The position numbers were made by a program, and so were the translations under genes. From positions 434,001 to 498,000 of the forward strand of contig NZ_SSOC01000003.1 in NCBI RefSeq assembly GCF_004801295.1: a DNA stretch of 64,000 bases, written 5' to 3'. Each line of letters opens with the position of its first letter. Position 1 is the first letter of the stretch. A model generated the notes under the pieces. The model worked only from the letters and a program-made list of their open reading frames with translations, ran no database searches and had not been told where the DNA came from. Below are positions 29,394 through 42,358 of the stretch, one piece after another. The DNA is from Pseudothauera nasutitermitis (GTDB lineage Bacteria > Pseudomonadota > Gammaproteobacteria > Burkholderiales > Rhodocyclaceae).

Positions 29394-29696
29394 TCAGAAC
29401 GCTTCGGGGGCCTGCTGCCCATCAGGCCGTGGCGGCTGGGTGCGCTCGCGCTCGGTACGGGCGAGCTGGCGGCGCAGACGGCCGATCTCGCGGCGCTGGC
29501 GCAGCAGCGAGCCGAACGTCGCGGTGACGCCCAGCAGGGCACCGCCGGCGAAGACCACCAGGATCACGAACACCAGCGGCAACTCCCACTCGGCGCCGAA
29601 GAAAAAGTGCAGGCGTACGAGATGATCGTTCTTGACCGCGAAGCCGAACAGCAGGAAGAACAGCAGGAGACGGAGGATCCACAGTACGAGGCGCAT
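29394..29696 (-). CDS. lapA: LapA family membrane protein (DUF1049)
   Basis: 100 residues from ATG 29696 (MRLVLWILRLLLFFLLFGFA). ATG 29705 and GTG 29726 are in-frame alternatives. Two membrane helices (residues 4-20 and ~40-62) and a basic coiled-coil tail (LRQRREIGRLRRQLARTERER). Partner of LapB. GATAAT lies exactly 7 nt before the chosen ATG, so the transcript may be leaderless; this favours the 29696 start. Confidence 0.8.
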   Translation of the reverse strand: MRLVLWILRLLLFFLLFGFAVKNDHLVRLHFFFGAEWELPLVFVILVVFAGGALLGVTATFGSLLRQRREIGRLRRQLARTERERTQPPRPDGQQAPEAF

Positions 29697-29703
29697 GGGA
29701 CGC

Positions 29704-29709
29704 ATTATC
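29704..29709 (-). promoter_or_regulatory. -10 box of lapA
   Basis: GATAAT on the minus strand, 7 nt before ATG 29696. It lies downstream of the ihfB terminator, so lapAB needs its own promoter. No good -35 seen. Confidence 0.4.
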
Positions 29710-29813
29710 CCCGACGAAATGACCACGCGTCGAGCATGAATCCGTCCATCAGGACGAATTCAGCGGACAAACGTTCGTTCGAAACCGCAGGTTTCCCCGA
29801 TTCGTGGCGATAC

Positions 29814-29841
29814 AAAAAAGAAGGCGGCTTGCGCCGCCTTC
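29814..29841 (-). terminator. Intrinsic terminator after ihfB
   Basis: Stem GAAGGCGGC/GCCGCCTTC with a 4-nt loop followed on the minus strand by six T. It closes the gyrA-to-ihfB gene string. Confidence 0.9.
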
Positions 29842-29877
29842 CATGATTTTCACCGCTTGCCAGCCGTTGCCGGATGC

Positions 29878-30162
29878 TCAGCCCGCCAGATCGACGCGCT
29901 CGCGCAGTTCCTTGCCGGCCTTGAAGTGGGGCACGTACTTTTCGGGCACATGCACCTTCTCCCCCGACTTGGGGTTGCGTCCGACGCGCGGTGGGCGGTA
30001 GTTGAGCGCGAAGCTCCCGAATCCGCGAATCTCGATGCGATCGCCGCGCGCCAGGGCGTCGGTCATCGCATCGAGAATCATCTTGACCGCGTAATCGGCG
30101 TCCTTTGCGACCAGCTGGGGGAAACGAGCCGCCAGCTGGGCGATCAGCTCCGATTTGGTCAT
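29878..30162 (-). CDS. ihfB: Integration host factor subunit beta
   Basis: 94 residues. [25 protein letters not shown] and the arm [15 protein letters not shown] mark it as IhfB; it forms the heterodimer with IhfA encoded 14 kb away. Twelve nt after rpsA, as in most proteobacteria. Confidence 0.97.
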   Translation of the reverse strand: MTKSELIAQLAARFPQLVAKDADYAVKMILDAMTDALARGDRIEIRGFGSFALNYRPPRVGRNPKSGEKVHVPEKYVPHFKAGKELRERVDLAG

Positions 30163-30174
30163 GACGCGGGCCGG

Positions 30175-31875
30175 TTACTGCTTCTGCTCGTTCAGCTTGG
30201 CCTTGAGCAGCGCGCCCAGGTTGGTCGTGCCGGTGGCGGCGGAGCTTTCGGAGGCCAGCTTCTGCATGGCTTCGCTCTGCTCGGCCTGATCCTTGGCACG
30301 GATCGACAGGCTGATCGAACGGGTCTTGCGATCCACGTTGATGATCACGGCCTCGACCTCGTCACCGACCTTCAGCACGGTGGTCAGATCGTCGACGCGA
30401 TGGGCGGCGGCTTCGGAAGCACGCAGATAGCCTTCCACGTCGTCGTTCAGCCCGATCACGGCGCCGCGGGCCTCGACCGACTTCACGGTACCGCGCACCA
30501 GCGAGCTCTTCTCGTGGGTGGCGATGAAGTTGGTGAACGGATCACCCTCGAGCTGCTTGACACCCAGCGAGATGCGCTCGCGCTCCACGTCGATGGCCAG
30601 CACCACGGCTTCCACCTCGTCGCCCTTCTTGAAGCGGCGCACGGCTTCTTCGCCCTGCTCGCTCCACGACAGGTCGGACAGGTGCACCAGGCCGTCGATG
30701 CCGCCTTCCAGGCCGATGAACACGCCGAAGTCGGTGATCGACTTGATCTGGCCGCTGACCTTGTCGCCCTTCTTGTGGTTCATGTTGAACTCTTCCCACG
30801 GGTTGGCAGCGCACTGCTTCATGCCCAGGGAGATGCGGCGGCGGTCTTCGTCGATGTCGAGGATCATCACTTCGACCTCATCGCCCAGCTGGACGACCTT
30901 GGTCGGGTGGATGTTCTTGTTGGTCCAGTCCATTTCGGAGACGTGCACCAGACCCTCGATGCCCTGCTCGACTTCCACGAACGCACCGTAGTCGGTGATG
31001 TTGGTGACCTTGCCGAACAGGCGGGTGCCCTGCGGGTAGCGGCGGGCGATGCCGACCCACGGATCTTCGCCCAGTTGCTTCAGGCCCAGGGAGACGCGGT
31101 TCTTCTCCTGGTCGAACTTGAGCACCTTGGCTTCGATCTCGTCACCGACGTTGAGCACTTCGCTCGGGTGGCGGACGCGGCGCCAGGCCAGGTCGGTGAT
31201 GTGCAGCAGGCCATCGATGCCGCCCAGGTCGACGAACGCACCGTAGTCGGTGATGTTCTTGACGATCCCCTTGATGATGGTGCCTTCCTTGAGGTTGGAG
31301 AGCAGCTTTTCGCGCTCTTCGCCCATCGACTCTTCCAGCACGGCGCGGCGGGAAACCACCACGTTGTTGCGCTTGCGGTCGAGCTTGATGACCTTGAATT
31401 CGTATTCCTTGCCTTCGTACGGCGTGGTGTCCTTGACCGGGCGCATGTCCACCAGCGAACCCGGCAGGAAGGCGCGGATGCTGTTGGTCATGACGGTCAG
31501 GCCGCCCTTGACGCGGCCGGTGATCACACCCTTGACCAGCGCGCCTTCGTTGAGCGCCTTTTCCAGGTCGTTCCAGGCGGCGATGCGCTTGGCCTTGTCG
31601 CGGGACAGGCGGGTCTCGCCGTAGCCGTCTTCCAGCGCCTCGATGGCGACGTGGATGAAATCGCCGACGTTGGCTTCGAGTTCGCCGCGGTCATTGCGGA
31701 ACTCTTCGATGGGCACGTAGCTTTCGGACTTCAGGCCGGCATTGACGACCACGAAGTTCTGGTCGATGCGCACGACTTCGGCGGTGATGACTTCGCCGGC
31801 GCGCATTTCCTGGCGGGCGAGGCTTTCTTCGAACAGCGCGGCGAAACTTTCCTGGATGGGGGTGGCAGTAGACAT
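30175..31875 (-). CDS. rpsA: Ribosomal protein bS1
   Basis: 566 residues from ATG 31875 ([18 protein letters not shown]). Six S1/OB domains; repeats with [41 protein letters not shown] and [21 protein letters not shown] are clear, and the first two are the ribosome-anchoring pair. Binds mRNA leaders for initiation. It is 115 nt after the aroA-cmk gene; the gap may hold an extra promoter or the S1 autoregulatory leader. Confidence 0.97.
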   Translation of the reverse strand: MSTATPIQESFAALFEESLARQEMRAGEVITAEVVRIDQNFVVVNAGLKSESYVPIEEFRNDRGELEANVGDFIHVAIEALEDGYGETRLSRDKAKRIAAWNDLEKALNEGALVKGVITGRVKGGLTVMTNSIRAFLPGSLVDMRPVKDTTPYEGKEYEFKVIKLDRKRNNVVVSRRAVLEESMGEEREKLLSNLKEGTIIKGIVKNITDYGAFVDLGGIDGLLHITDLAWRRVRHPSEVLNVGDEIEAKVLKFDQEKNRVSLGLKQLGEDPWVGIARRYPQGTRLFGKVTNITDYGAFVEVEQGIEGLVHVSEMDWTNKNIHPTKVVQLGDEVEVMILDIDEDRRRISLGMKQCAANPWEEFNMNHKKGDKVSGQIKSITDFGVFIGLEGGIDGLVHLSDLSWSEQGEEAVRRFKKGDEVEAVVLAIDVERERISLGVKQLEGDPFTNFIATHEKSSLVRGTVKSVEARGAVIGLNDDVEGYLRASEAAAHRVDDLTTVLKVGDEVEAVIINVDRKTRSISLSIRAKDQAEQSEAMQKLASESSAATGTTNLGALLKAKLNEQKQ

Positions 31876-31990
31876 GTGATTGAGGGGAACCCGGGACCAC
31901 CTTGCGGCGGCCAGTTTGTTGGTTGGCAAAAAACAGCTGCAGGCCCATGCCGGCAACCGCGACGTCAACGGACGCCCGCGCGACCCGGCC

Positions 31991-33931
31991 TCACGAGGCC
32001 ACTGGCGCGCGTTCGAGCACGAAGCTCACTGCCTGCTCCACGTCCATGTCGGTGGTATCGAGGAGCACTGCGTCCGGCAGCCTTCTCAGCGGTGCGACAG
32101 AGCGGGCGGCATCGCGCGCGTCCCGTTCCCGCAGATCGTCGAGAAGACTTTCCATGTTAGCAGCCATCCCCTTTTCCATCAACTGCTTATGGCGACGCGA
32201 TGCACGTGCCTCGGCGGTCGCGGTCAGGAACACCTTGAGGGGCGCGTCGGGGAACACCACCGAGCCCATGTCGCGCCCCTCGGCAACAAGTCCGGGCGCG
32301 GCGCGATAGTCGCGCTGGCGGTCCAGCAGCGCGGCGCGCACCGCCGGCAGCGCGGCAACCCTGGAGGCGCCGGCGGAGCAGGCTTCGCTGCGGATCTCGT
32401 CGGTGACGTCGGTGCCGTCCAGCCACACCCGGCCGTCCTCGAAGGACGCCGGCAAGGCGGCGGCGATGGCCGCCAGCGCGGGCTCGTCGTCCAGCGCCAA
32501 GCCGGCGCGCAGGCCGGCCAGCGCAGTCAGGCGGTACAGCGAGCCGCTGTCCAGATAGTGCCAGCCCAGCGCCCGGGCCACGCGCGCGGCCACCGTGCCC
32601 TTGCCGGAGGCCGATGGGCCGTCGATGGCGAGCACCGGCACCGCCTCGGCGACTTCGGCAAAGCGTTCGAAGTACGTCGGGAAGGTCTTGTTCACGCACT
32701 TGGGATCGTTGATGCGCACGCGCAGGCCGCCCAGGCTGACCAGCGAGAAGCACATCGCCATGCGATGATCGTCGTAGGTGTCGATGGCGGCCACCCGCAG
32801 GCGGGCGGGCGGCGCCACCTTGAGGTAGTCGGCGCCCTCCTCCACCGTGGCGCCCACCTTGCGCAGTTCGGTGGCCATCGCCGCGATGCGGTCGGTTTCC
32901 TTGACCCGCCAGCTGGCGATGTTGCGCAGGGTGCACGGCCCGTCGGCGAACAACGCCGCCACGGCCAGCGTCATCGCCGCATCCGGGATATGGTTCAGGT
33001 CCATGTCGAAGGCGCGCAGGCGGCCGTTTTCCGGCGCGCGCGCCGCGATCCAGTTCGGCCCCATGTCGATGCGCACGCCCAGTTCGGCCAGGGCTTCGGC
33101 GAAACGCACGTCGCCCTGGATGCTGTCGCGCCCCACGCCCTCGACGCGCACCGGGCCGCCGCCGATGGCACCGGCGGCGAGGAAGTAGGAGGCCGACGAG
33201 GCGTCGCCCTCCACATACACGGTCCCCGGGCTGCGGTAGCGCGCGCCGGCCGGCACAGTGAAGCGCGCCCAGCCGTCGCGACGCACCGCCACGCCGAAGC
33301 GTTCCATCAGCGCCAGGGTGATGGCGATGTAGGGCTTGGAGATCAGTTCGCCGACCACTTCGATGACGGTTTCCCCGCCGGTCAGCGGCAGAGCCATCAG
33401 CAAGGCGGTGAGGAACTGGCTGGAAACGTCGCCGCGCACCTTCAGCACGCCGCCGGCGCGCACGCTGGCCGGGTGGATGGCCAGCGGCGGGTAGCCTTCG
33501 TTGCCCAGGTAGTCGATGGCCGCGCCGGCCTGGCGCAGCGCGTCGACCAGATCGCCGATCGGCCGCTCGTGCATGCGCGGCACGCCGGACAGGCGGTATT
33601 CGCCGCCGCACAGCGCCAGCGCGGCGGTGAGCGGACGGAAGGCGGTGCCGGCGTTGCCGAGGAAGAGTTCCGCCGCCTTCACCGGGAAGGCGCTGCCCAC
33701 GCCGCGCACGGCGTAGTTGTCGCTGCCCGCGCGGCGGGTCCAGTGGACGCCCAGCGCGCGCAGGGCGTCCAGCATGCGCTCCACGTCGTCGGAGGCCAGC
33801 AGGTCGCGGATGTCGGTGTCGCCTTCGGCCAGCGCGGCGAGCAGCAGCACGCGGTTGGAGATGCTCTTGGAGCCGGGCAGGCGCACACGCCCGCGCGCAC
33901 CCGTCAGCGGGACGAGATCGAGGAATTCCAT
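31991..33931 (-). CDS. aroA-cmk: Fused 3-phosphoshikimate 1-carboxyvinyltransferase / cytidylate kinase
   Basis: One 646-residue reading frame. Residues 1-~428 are EPSP synthase: [19 protein letters not shown] with K22, S23, R27, then [18 protein letters not shown] (class I, glyphosate-sensitive type), and [16 protein letters not shown]. From about residue 430 ([18 protein letters not shown]) it is a complete CMP kinase with P-loop, [33 protein letters not shown] and RDARD. There is no stop and no internal ATG at the join, though a GTG lies there. It begins 4 nt after tyrA. Similar fusions are annotated in some betaproteobacteria; in Pseudomonas aroA is instead fused to tyrA. Confidence 0.93.
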   Translation of the reverse strand: MEFLDLVPLTGARGRVRLPGSKSISNRVLLLAALAEGDTDIRDLLASDDVERMLDALRALGVHWTRRAGSDNYAVRGVGSAFPVKAAELFLGNAGTAFRPLTAALALCGGEYRLSGVPRMHERPIGDLVDALRQAGAAIDYLGNEGYPPLAIHPASVRAGGVLKVRGDVSSQFLTALLMALPLTGGETVIEVVGELISKPYIAITLALMERFGVAVRRDGWARFTVPAGARYRSPGTVYVEGDASSASYFLAAGAIGGGPVRVEGVGRDSIQGDVRFAEALAELGVRIDMGPNWIAARAPENGRLRAFDMDLNHIPDAAMTLAVAALFADGPCTLRNIASWRVKETDRIAAMATELRKVGATVEEGADYLKVAPPARLRVAAIDTYDDHRMAMCFSLVSLGGLRVRINDPKCVNKTFPTYFERFAEVAEAVPVLAIDGPSASGKGTVAARVARALGWHYLDSGSLYRLTALAGLRAGLALDDEPALAAIAAALPASFEDGRVWLDGTDVTDEIRSEACSAGASRVAALPAVRAALLDRQRDYRAAPGLVAEGRDMGSVVFPDAPLKVFLTATAEARASRRHKQLMEKGMAANMESLLDDLRERDARDAARSVAPLRRLPDAVLLDTTDMDVEQAVSFVLERAPVAS

Positions 33932-33935
33932 GGAT

Positions 33936-34823
33936 TTACTCGGTAACGATGTTGGTTTGCCGTTCGGCCCAGGCATTGCGCGCGGCGCGCGCTTCCTCGA
34001 ACAGCTTTTCCAGGCGCGGCGCGTCGCCGGCCAGCAGCAGCGCGCGCAGATAGGCCAGCTCGGCGAGGTACTGATCCAGTTCGCCGAGCAGGGCCTGACG
34101 GTTGGCGATGCAGATGTCGCGCCACATTTCCGGGTGGCTGCCGGCGATGCGGGTGAAGTCGCGGAAGCCGCTGGCCGCGTAGCTGAACAGCTGTTCGGCA
34201 TTGGCCCGCCCGGCCAGGTCATGCACCAGGCCGAAGGCGAGCAGGTGGGGCAGATGGCTGACTGCGGCGAACACGCGGTCGTGCTCGGCCGGCGACATCT
34301 GGTGGATCTGCGCGCCGCAGGCGGCCCAGGCCGCGCGCACGCGCTCGATGGCCTCCGGGGTGTTTTCCGGCAGGGGGGTGACGACCACCTTCTTGCCGTC
34401 GTACAGCTCGGCGAAGGCCGCGCCGGCGCCGCTCTTTTCCGCACCGGCAATCGGGTGCGCCGGCACCACGTTGCCCAGGCGCGCGCCCAGGTGGCGGTAG
34501 ATGGCCTCGATGACGTCGCGTTTGGTGCTGCCCGCGTCGGTGACCAGCGTGTCCGGCCCCAGATGCGGCGCCATCGCCGCCATGATGGCGTCCATCTGGC
34601 CGACCGGCGCGGCGAGCAGGACAAGGTCCGCGCCATCGAGCGCCTCGGCCCAGCCGGCGGCGATCTCGTCGATCGCCCCCATCTCGCGCGCGTGTTCCAG
34701 CGAGGCCGTGCTGCGGCCGATGCCGACGATGCGCCCCACCGCGCCGGCACGCCGCAGGGCCAGCGCGAAGGAGCCGCCGATCAGGCCGGCTCCGCAGACC
34801 ACCAGTTTGCCGATCGGCGCCAT
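33936..34823 (-). CDS. tyrA: Prephenate dehydrogenase
   Basis: 295 residues. NAD(P) motif [20 protein letters not shown]; prephenate-binding histidine in [13 protein letters not shown] and the later [11 protein letters not shown]. Makes 4-hydroxyphenylpyruvate (or from arogenate) for tyrosine. No ACT domain, so little regulatory extension. Fourth in the aromatic block of the supra-operon, 28 nt after hisC. Confidence 0.95.
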   Translation of the reverse strand: MAPIGKLVVCGAGLIGGSFALALRRAGAVGRIVGIGRSTASLEHAREMGAIDEIAAGWAEALDGADLVLLAAPVGQMDAIMAAMAPHLGPDTLVTDAGSTKRDVIEAIYRHLGARLGNVVPAHPIAGAEKSGAGAAFAELYDGKKVVVTPLPENTPEAIERVRAAWAACGAQIHQMSPAEHDRVFAAVSHLPHLLAFGLVHDLAGRANAEQLFSYAASGFRDFTRIAGSHPEMWRDICIANRQALLGELDQYLAELAYLRALLLAGDAPRLEKLFEEARAARNAWAERQTNIVTE

Positions 34824-34851
34824 GCGCGCGTCCCCTTTTCCGTTCGCCGGT

Positions 34852-35949
34852 TCAGTCCAGCGCCTGTTCGAGCGCGGCGATGAAGCGCGCGTTTTCTTCC
34901 GGCAGGCCGATCGACACGCGCAGCCATTCCGGCATGCCGTAGCTGCCGATCGGCCGCACGATCACCCCCTGGCGCAGCAGCGCGGCGTTGATGCGCGCGG
35001 AGTCGCCCGCCTTGAAGGTGACGAAGTTGCCCGCCGAGGGAATCCATTCCAGCCCCAGACGCCTCAGCGCATCGGTGATCTGCATCATGCCGCGCTCGTT
35101 GATGCGCGCGGTCTGGGCGAGGAATTCCTCGTCGCCGAGCGCCGCTTCGGCCGCCGCCAGCGCCACACTGGACACGTTGAAGGGCTGGCGCACACGGTTC
35201 ATCAGATCGGCCACGTCCGGGTGGGCGATGCCGTAGCCCACGCGCAGCCCGGCCAGCCCGTAGGCCTTGGAGAAGGTGCGCGAGACCAGCAGATTGGGGT
35301 AGTGCGCCAGCCAGGCCAGGCTGTCATAGCGCCTGGCCGGATCGAGGTATTCGGTATAGGCCTCGTCGAGCACCACCAGCACGTCGGCCGGCACCTGGGC
35401 GAGGAAGGCTTCGATATCCTCGCCGGAGAGGAAGGTGCCGGTGGGATTGTTGGGGTTGGCGATGAACACCACCCGGGTATCCGGCACGATGGCCGCCGCC
35501 ATGGCCTTCAGGTCGTGGCCGTAGGCCTTCGCCGCCACTTCGATGCCGCGCGCGCCCACCGCGTTGACGGCGAGCGGGTAGACCGCGAAGGCGTAGCGCG
35601 AGAACACCGCCGAGCGGCCGGGGCCCAGAAAGGCCCGGGCGACCAGTTCGAGCACGTCGTTGGAGCCGTTGCCCAGCACGATGCGTTCCGGATCCACGTG
35701 GAAGCGCCGCGACAGCGCGCTCTTGAGCGCGAAGCCGTTGCCGTCCGGATAGCGCGCGGAGCCGGACAGCGCGGCGACCACCGCCTCGCGGGCGCGCGCG
35801 CCCATGCCCAGCGGATTCTCGTTGGAGGCCAGCTTGACGATGCCGGCCTCGGGGATGCCCATTTCGCGTGCCAGCTCGGAAGTCGGCTTGCCGGGCTGGT
35901 AGGGGGAAATGGCGCGGATGTAATCGGGCGCCTGGCTGGCCACGCTCAT
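34852..35949 (-). CDS. hisC: Histidinol-phosphate / aromatic aminotransferase
   Basis: 365 residues, fold type I PLP enzyme. PLP lysine is in RTFSKAYGLAGLRVGY; NPNNPTGTFLSG and LDEAYTEYLD are conserved. The context between pheA and tyrA suggests it transaminates phenylpyruvate and 4-hydroxyphenylpyruvate, like HisC2 in Pseudomonas, besides or instead of histidinol phosphate. Sequence alone does not decide. Confidence 0.93.
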   Translation of the reverse strand: MSVASQAPDYIRAISPYQPGKPTSELAREMGIPEAGIVKLASNENPLGMGARAREAVVAALSGSARYPDGNGFALKSALSRRFHVDPERIVLGNGSNDVLELVARAFLGPGRSAVFSRYAFAVYPLAVNAVGARGIEVAAKAYGHDLKAMAAAIVPDTRVVFIANPNNPTGTFLSGEDIEAFLAQVPADVLVVLDEAYTEYLDPARRYDSLAWLAHYPNLLVSRTFSKAYGLAGLRVGYGIAHPDVADLMNRVRQPFNVSSVALAAAEAALGDEEFLAQTARINERGMMQITDALRRLGLEWIPSAGNFVTFKAGDSARINAALLRQGVIVRPIGSYGMPEWLRVSIGLPEENARFIAALEQALD

Positions 35950-35984
35950 GTTCGTCTCCTGTCTGTCGTCATCGGCGGGCGTGC

Positions 35985-37049
35985 TCAGATGGCCGCCACG
36001 GGGTAGGACCCCAGCACCTTCACGAAAGCCGCCTGTTCGTTCAGTTCGCGCAACGCGCCGGCCACGCCGGGATCATTCTGGTGCCCGACGAAATCGACGT
36101 AGAACACATATTCCCACAGGCCGCCGCGCGCCGGGCGCGATTGCAGCTTGGTCATATCGACGCCGTGGCGCGCCAGCGGTTCGAGCAGGGTGTACATGGC
36201 CCCCGGCCGGTTGGGCGCGGAGAACACGATGGAGGTCTTATCCTGCCCCGAGGGGCCGGCATCGTGGCGGGCGATCACCAGGAAGCGCGTGCTGTTGTTG
36301 GGGTCGTCCTCGATGTTCGCGGCCAGCACGTTGAGGCCGTACAGCTCGGCCGCCGCCTCGCCGGCGATGGCGCAGGATTCCGGGTCTTCGGCGGCCAGCC
36401 GGGCGGCCTCCGCGTTGCTCGCCACCGGCACGCGCGGCAGGCTGGCGAGGTTGCGGTTGAGCCATTCGTGGCATTGCGCGAGGGACTGCGCGTGCGAGTA
36501 CAGGCGCTTGGCCGCGCCGATGCCCTCGGCGCGCGAGAGCAGTTGCTGGTGGATGCGCAGCTTGACCTCGCCGCAGATCTTCAGCGGATTGGCGAGCAGC
36601 AGGTCCAGCGTGCCGCCCACCGCGCCCTCCGTGGAGTTTTCCACCGGCACCACGCCGTAATCCACGTTGCCCGCCTCGACCGCGCGGAACACGTCGTCGA
36701 TGGTCCCCATCGGCAGGAAGTTGGGCGCGCTGCCGAAGTGCTTGCGCGAGGCGCTTTCCGAAAAAGTGCCGGCCGGCCCCAGGTAGGCCACCTTGAGCGG
36801 CTGTTCCAGCGCCAGGCAGGCGGACATGATCTCGCGAAAGACCTTCTGCACCGCGGCGTCTGGCAGCGGGCCGGGGTTGGCGTCGGCCAGGCGGCGCAGC
36901 ACCTGGGCCTCGCGCTCCGGGCGGTACAGATTGCCCTGCTTGATCACGCCGATGCGCTGCGCGCACTGCGCGCGCTCGGCGAGGCGGGCGAGGATTTCCT
37001 CGTCCAGATGGTCGATCTGGTTGCGCAGCTTCAGCAGTTCGTCGCTCAT
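35985..37049 (-). CDS. pheA: Chorismate mutase / prephenate dehydratase (P-protein)
   Basis: 354 residues. N-terminal AroQ chorismate mutase (~1-85, DELLKLRNQIDHLDEEILA), central prephenate dehydratase (VAYLGPAGTFSE to NSTRFLVI) and C-terminal ACT domain with PNRPGAMYTLLEP and TKLQSRPARG. The usual feedback motif ESRP reads QSRP, with PGAM for PGAL, so phenylalanine sensing could be changed. Makes phenylpyruvate. Confidence 0.95.
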   Translation of the reverse strand: MSDELLKLRNQIDHLDEEILARLAERAQCAQRIGVIKQGNLYRPEREAQVLRRLADANPGPLPDAAVQKVFREIMSACLALEQPLKVAYLGPAGTFSESASRKHFGSAPNFLPMGTIDDVFRAVEAGNVDYGVVPVENSTEGAVGGTLDLLLANPLKICGEVKLRIHQQLLSRAEGIGAAKRLYSHAQSLAQCHEWLNRNLASLPRVPVASNAEAARLAAEDPESCAIAGEAAAELYGLNVLAANIEDDPNNSTRFLVIARHDAGPSGQDKTSIVFSAPNRPGAMYTLLEPLARHGVDMTKLQSRPARGGLWEYVFYVDFVGHQNDPGVAGALRELNEQAAFVKVLGSYPVAAI

Positions 37050-37070
37050 CGTCGGCCCGTCCGGGGGTGT

Positions 37071-38164
37071 TCAGCCGTGGCGCGCGGCAAAGGTCTTGAG
37101 GTAATCGACCAGGGCGGCCACGCCCTCGATCGGCATCGCGTTGTAGATCGATGCGCGCATGCCGCCCACCGATTTGTGCCCCTTCAGCTGCAGCAGGCCG
37201 GCTTCCCTGGCGCCCGTGAGGAAGGCGTCGTTGAGCGCTTCGTTCTTGAGGAAGAAGGGCACGTTCATGCGCGAACGGCAGACCGGATCGATGCGGTTCT
37301 CGTAGAAGTCCGAGCCGTCCAGGTAGTCGTACAGCAGGCGCGCCTTGGCGATGTTACGCGCTTCCATGGCAGCCACCCCGCCCTGGCGCTTGAGCCACTG
37401 GAACACCAGCCCGGCGATGTAGATGGCGTAGGTGGGCGGCGTGTTGTACATGGAGCCGGCCTCGGCCACCGTCTTGTAGTCGAAGGCTGTCGGACAGTGC
37501 GGTGAGGCGCGCCCGAGCAGGTCTTCGCGCACGATGACGATGGTCAGCCCGGCCGGGCCGATGTTCTTCTGCGCACCGCCGAAGATCAGCCCGTACCTGG
37601 ACACGTCGATGACGCGCGACAGGATGTGCGAGGACATGTCGGCGACCACCGGCACTTCGGCGCGCCCGATGCGCGCGAGATCGGGGTCGGCCGCGTATTC
37701 CACGCCGCCGATGGTCTCGTTGGTGCACACAAAGAGATAGGCCGGGTCCGCCGACAACTGCCAGCTTTCCAGCACCGGCACGCTGGTCCAGCCGCTGGCC
37801 TCGGCGCTGGCGGCCAGGTTCACCTTGCCGTAGCGCGCGGCTTCCTTGGCGGATTTCACCGACCATGAGCCGGTCAGCACGTAGTCCGCCGTGTCGCGCT
37901 CACCCAGCAGGTTGAGCGGGATGATGGCGTTTTCGGCGATCGCGCCGCCCTGCATGAACAGGACGCGGTAGTCGGCCGGCACCGCGAGCAGTTCGCGCAG
38001 GTCGGCCTCGGCCTGCTCGGCGATGGAGATGAATTCCTTGCCGCGATGGCTCATCTCCATCACGCCCATGCCGGCGCCGTGCCAGTCGAGCATTTCCTCG
38101 GCGGCCTGGCGCAGCACTTCCTCGGGCAGCGCGGCGGGGCCGGCGCTGAAGTTCCACACGCGGC

Positions 38165-38168
<4 letters not shown>
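37071..38168 (-). CDS. serC: Phosphoserine aminotransferase
   Basis: 365 residues. PLP lysine K201 in [35 protein letters not shown]-terminus. Serves serine and pyridoxal phosphate synthesis. Start ATG 38168 overlaps the gyrA stop (ATGA), so it is coupled to gyrA translation. Confidence 0.97.
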
Positions 38169-40813
<2,645 letters not shown>

Positions 40814-40852
40814 GCTCGAAGGCGGCGGAATCCGCATGAACTAAAACGTGTG

Positions 40853-40858
40853 ATTTTA
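40853..40858 (-). promoter_or_regulatory. Possible -10 box of gyrA
   Basis: Minus-strand TAAAAT, 39 nt before the gyrA ATG in the GC-rich gap upstream. No matching -35 found at the usual spacing. Confidence 0.35.
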
Positions 40859-40902
40859 CCACGCGCGCGCCCTCCCCCGCCCGGCCTTGCCAAGATGCCG
40901 GT

Positions 40903-40927
40903 GCGCCGGGAGCACCTTTCCCGGCGC
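40903..40927 (-). terminator. Hairpin after the efflux operon
   Basis: Stem GCGCCGGGA/TCCCGGCGC with a 7-nt loop just downstream of the outer-membrane channel gene. It lacks a T-run, so it may be a weak or Rho-assisted terminator. Confidence 0.4.
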
Positions 40928-40935
40928 CATGCCGC

Positions 40936-42330
40936 TCAGTTGGCCGGCGCCTGCCAGCCGCCGCCCAGCGCGGCGACCAGCTCCACGCTGGCCTCCAAGC
41001 GGTCGCGCACGATGTCCAGCTCCGCCCGGCGCGCCGTCAGCGTGGCGTTCTGCGCCACCGCTACTTCCAGGAAGGACACCAGCCCGGCGCGGTAGCGGTT
41101 GGTCACCAGGCGCTCGTTCTCGGCCGCCAGTTCGACCACCCGGCCCTGCTGTGCGACGCGCGTTTCCAGGGCGCGCAGGCGCGCCAGCGCGTCCTCGGTT
41201 TCGCGCAGGGCGGTCAGCACCGCCTCGCGCCACGCGGCCGCGGCCTCGTCGTGGGTGGCGCGCGCGCGCTCCAGCGCGGCGGAACGCGCGCCGCCGTCGA
41301 ACAGCACGGCAGCCAGCGACGGGCCCAGCGCCCACACCCGGTTGGGTGCCTCGAACCAGTCGCGGAAGGCTTCCGAACGATAGCCGCCCGACAGCCCCAG
41401 GCTCAGATCCGGCAGCCACGCGCTCTGCGCCACGCCGATGCGCGCGTTGGCGGCCGCCACGCGGCGTTCGGCGACCACCAGATCGGGCCGCCGCGCGAGC
41501 AGCTCGGCCGGCAGGCCGGCGGGTACCGCCGGCAGCGCGGGCAGGCGCTCTTCCACCGTGACGGCAAAGACCGACGGCGGCTGGCCGGCCAGCACGGCCA
41601 CGGCATGCTCGGCACGCGCACGCTGGTCGACCAGTTCGAGAATCTGCGCGCGCACGCTTTCCAGCTGGCTTTCCGCCTGCACCACGTCCGCGCGCGCGGC
41701 CATCCCGGCGTCGTACTGATTGGTGGTCAGGGTGAGCGAGCGCGCATAGGCCGCTTCGGTGCCGACGAGCAGTTCGTGCTGGCGGTCGAGCACGCGCAGG
41801 CGGATGTACTGCTGTGCCAGGCTGGCCTGCAAGGAGAGGCGCAGCGCGGCCAGATCGGCGGCCGAGGCCTGCTGTTCGGCCTGCCCGGCCTCGGCCTCGC
41901 GGCGCACGCGGCCCCACAGATCGGGCAGCCAGCTCACCGACAGGCTGAAGTCGTGGCTGTTGCCCGCCCCGGCATCGCTGCCGCTGCGCGTGGACGAGGC
42001 GCTCGCGCCGATTTCCGGCGCAAAGCCGGCACGCGTGGCGCGCAGCGCGGCCTGAGCCTGGCGCAGACGCGCCTCGGCCTGCGCCAGGCCGGGGTTGTCG
42101 CGCTCCAGATCGGCCAGCAAGGCATTCAAGGTATCGTCGCCATAGCTCGCCCACCAGTCGCCGCCGGTCGCGACCGGTGTGGCGCCCAGCGCCCGCCAGC
42201 CGGCTTCGTGCTTGAACGCGGCCGGCATGCCGGCGAGTTCCGGCGGACGATGCTCCGGGCCGAGCACGCAGCCCGACAGGCTAAGGACGAATGCGGTAGC
42301 GGGAAGGACGCCGAGGAAGAATGCGCGCAT
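40936..42330 (-). CDS. RND efflux outer-membrane channel lipoprotein (NodT/OprM family)
   Basis: 464 residues from ATG 42330. Signal peptide with lipobox LSGC ([19 protein letters not shown]). TolC-like coiled coils: [19 protein letters not shown] and [32 protein letters not shown], and [12 protein letters not shown], the family signature. It provides the exit duct for MdtABC and follows mdtC by 28 nt. Confidence 0.93.
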   Translation of the reverse strand: MRAFFLGVLPATAFVLSLSGCVLGPEHRPPELAGMPAAFKHEAGWRALGATPVATGGDWWASYGDDTLNALLADLERDNPGLAQAEARLRQAQAALRATRAGFAPEIGASASSTRSGSDAGAGNSHDFSLSVSWLPDLWGRVRREAEAGQAEQQASAADLAALRLSLQASLAQQYIRLRVLDRQHELLVGTEAAYARSLTLTTNQYDAGMAARADVVQAESQLESVRAQILELVDQRARAEHAVAVLAGQPPSVFAVTVEERLPALPAVPAGLPAELLARRPDLVVAERRVAAANARIGVAQSAWLPDLSLGLSGGYRSEAFRDWFEAPNRVWALGPSLAAVLFDGGARSAALERARATHDEAAAAWREAVLTALRETEDALARLRALETRVAQQGRVVELAAENERLVTNRYRAGLVSFLEVAVAQNATLTARRAELDIVRDRLEASVELVAALGGGWQAPAN

Positions 42331-42358
42331 GGTCACGAGAAGAATCCGGAAGAAGTTG

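Noticed and set aside
31991..34750. Whether the aroA frame extends back into tyrA to make a triple fusion
   Set aside because: The open frame continues, but tyrA is read in another frame and ends with its own stop 4 nt before the aroA ATG.
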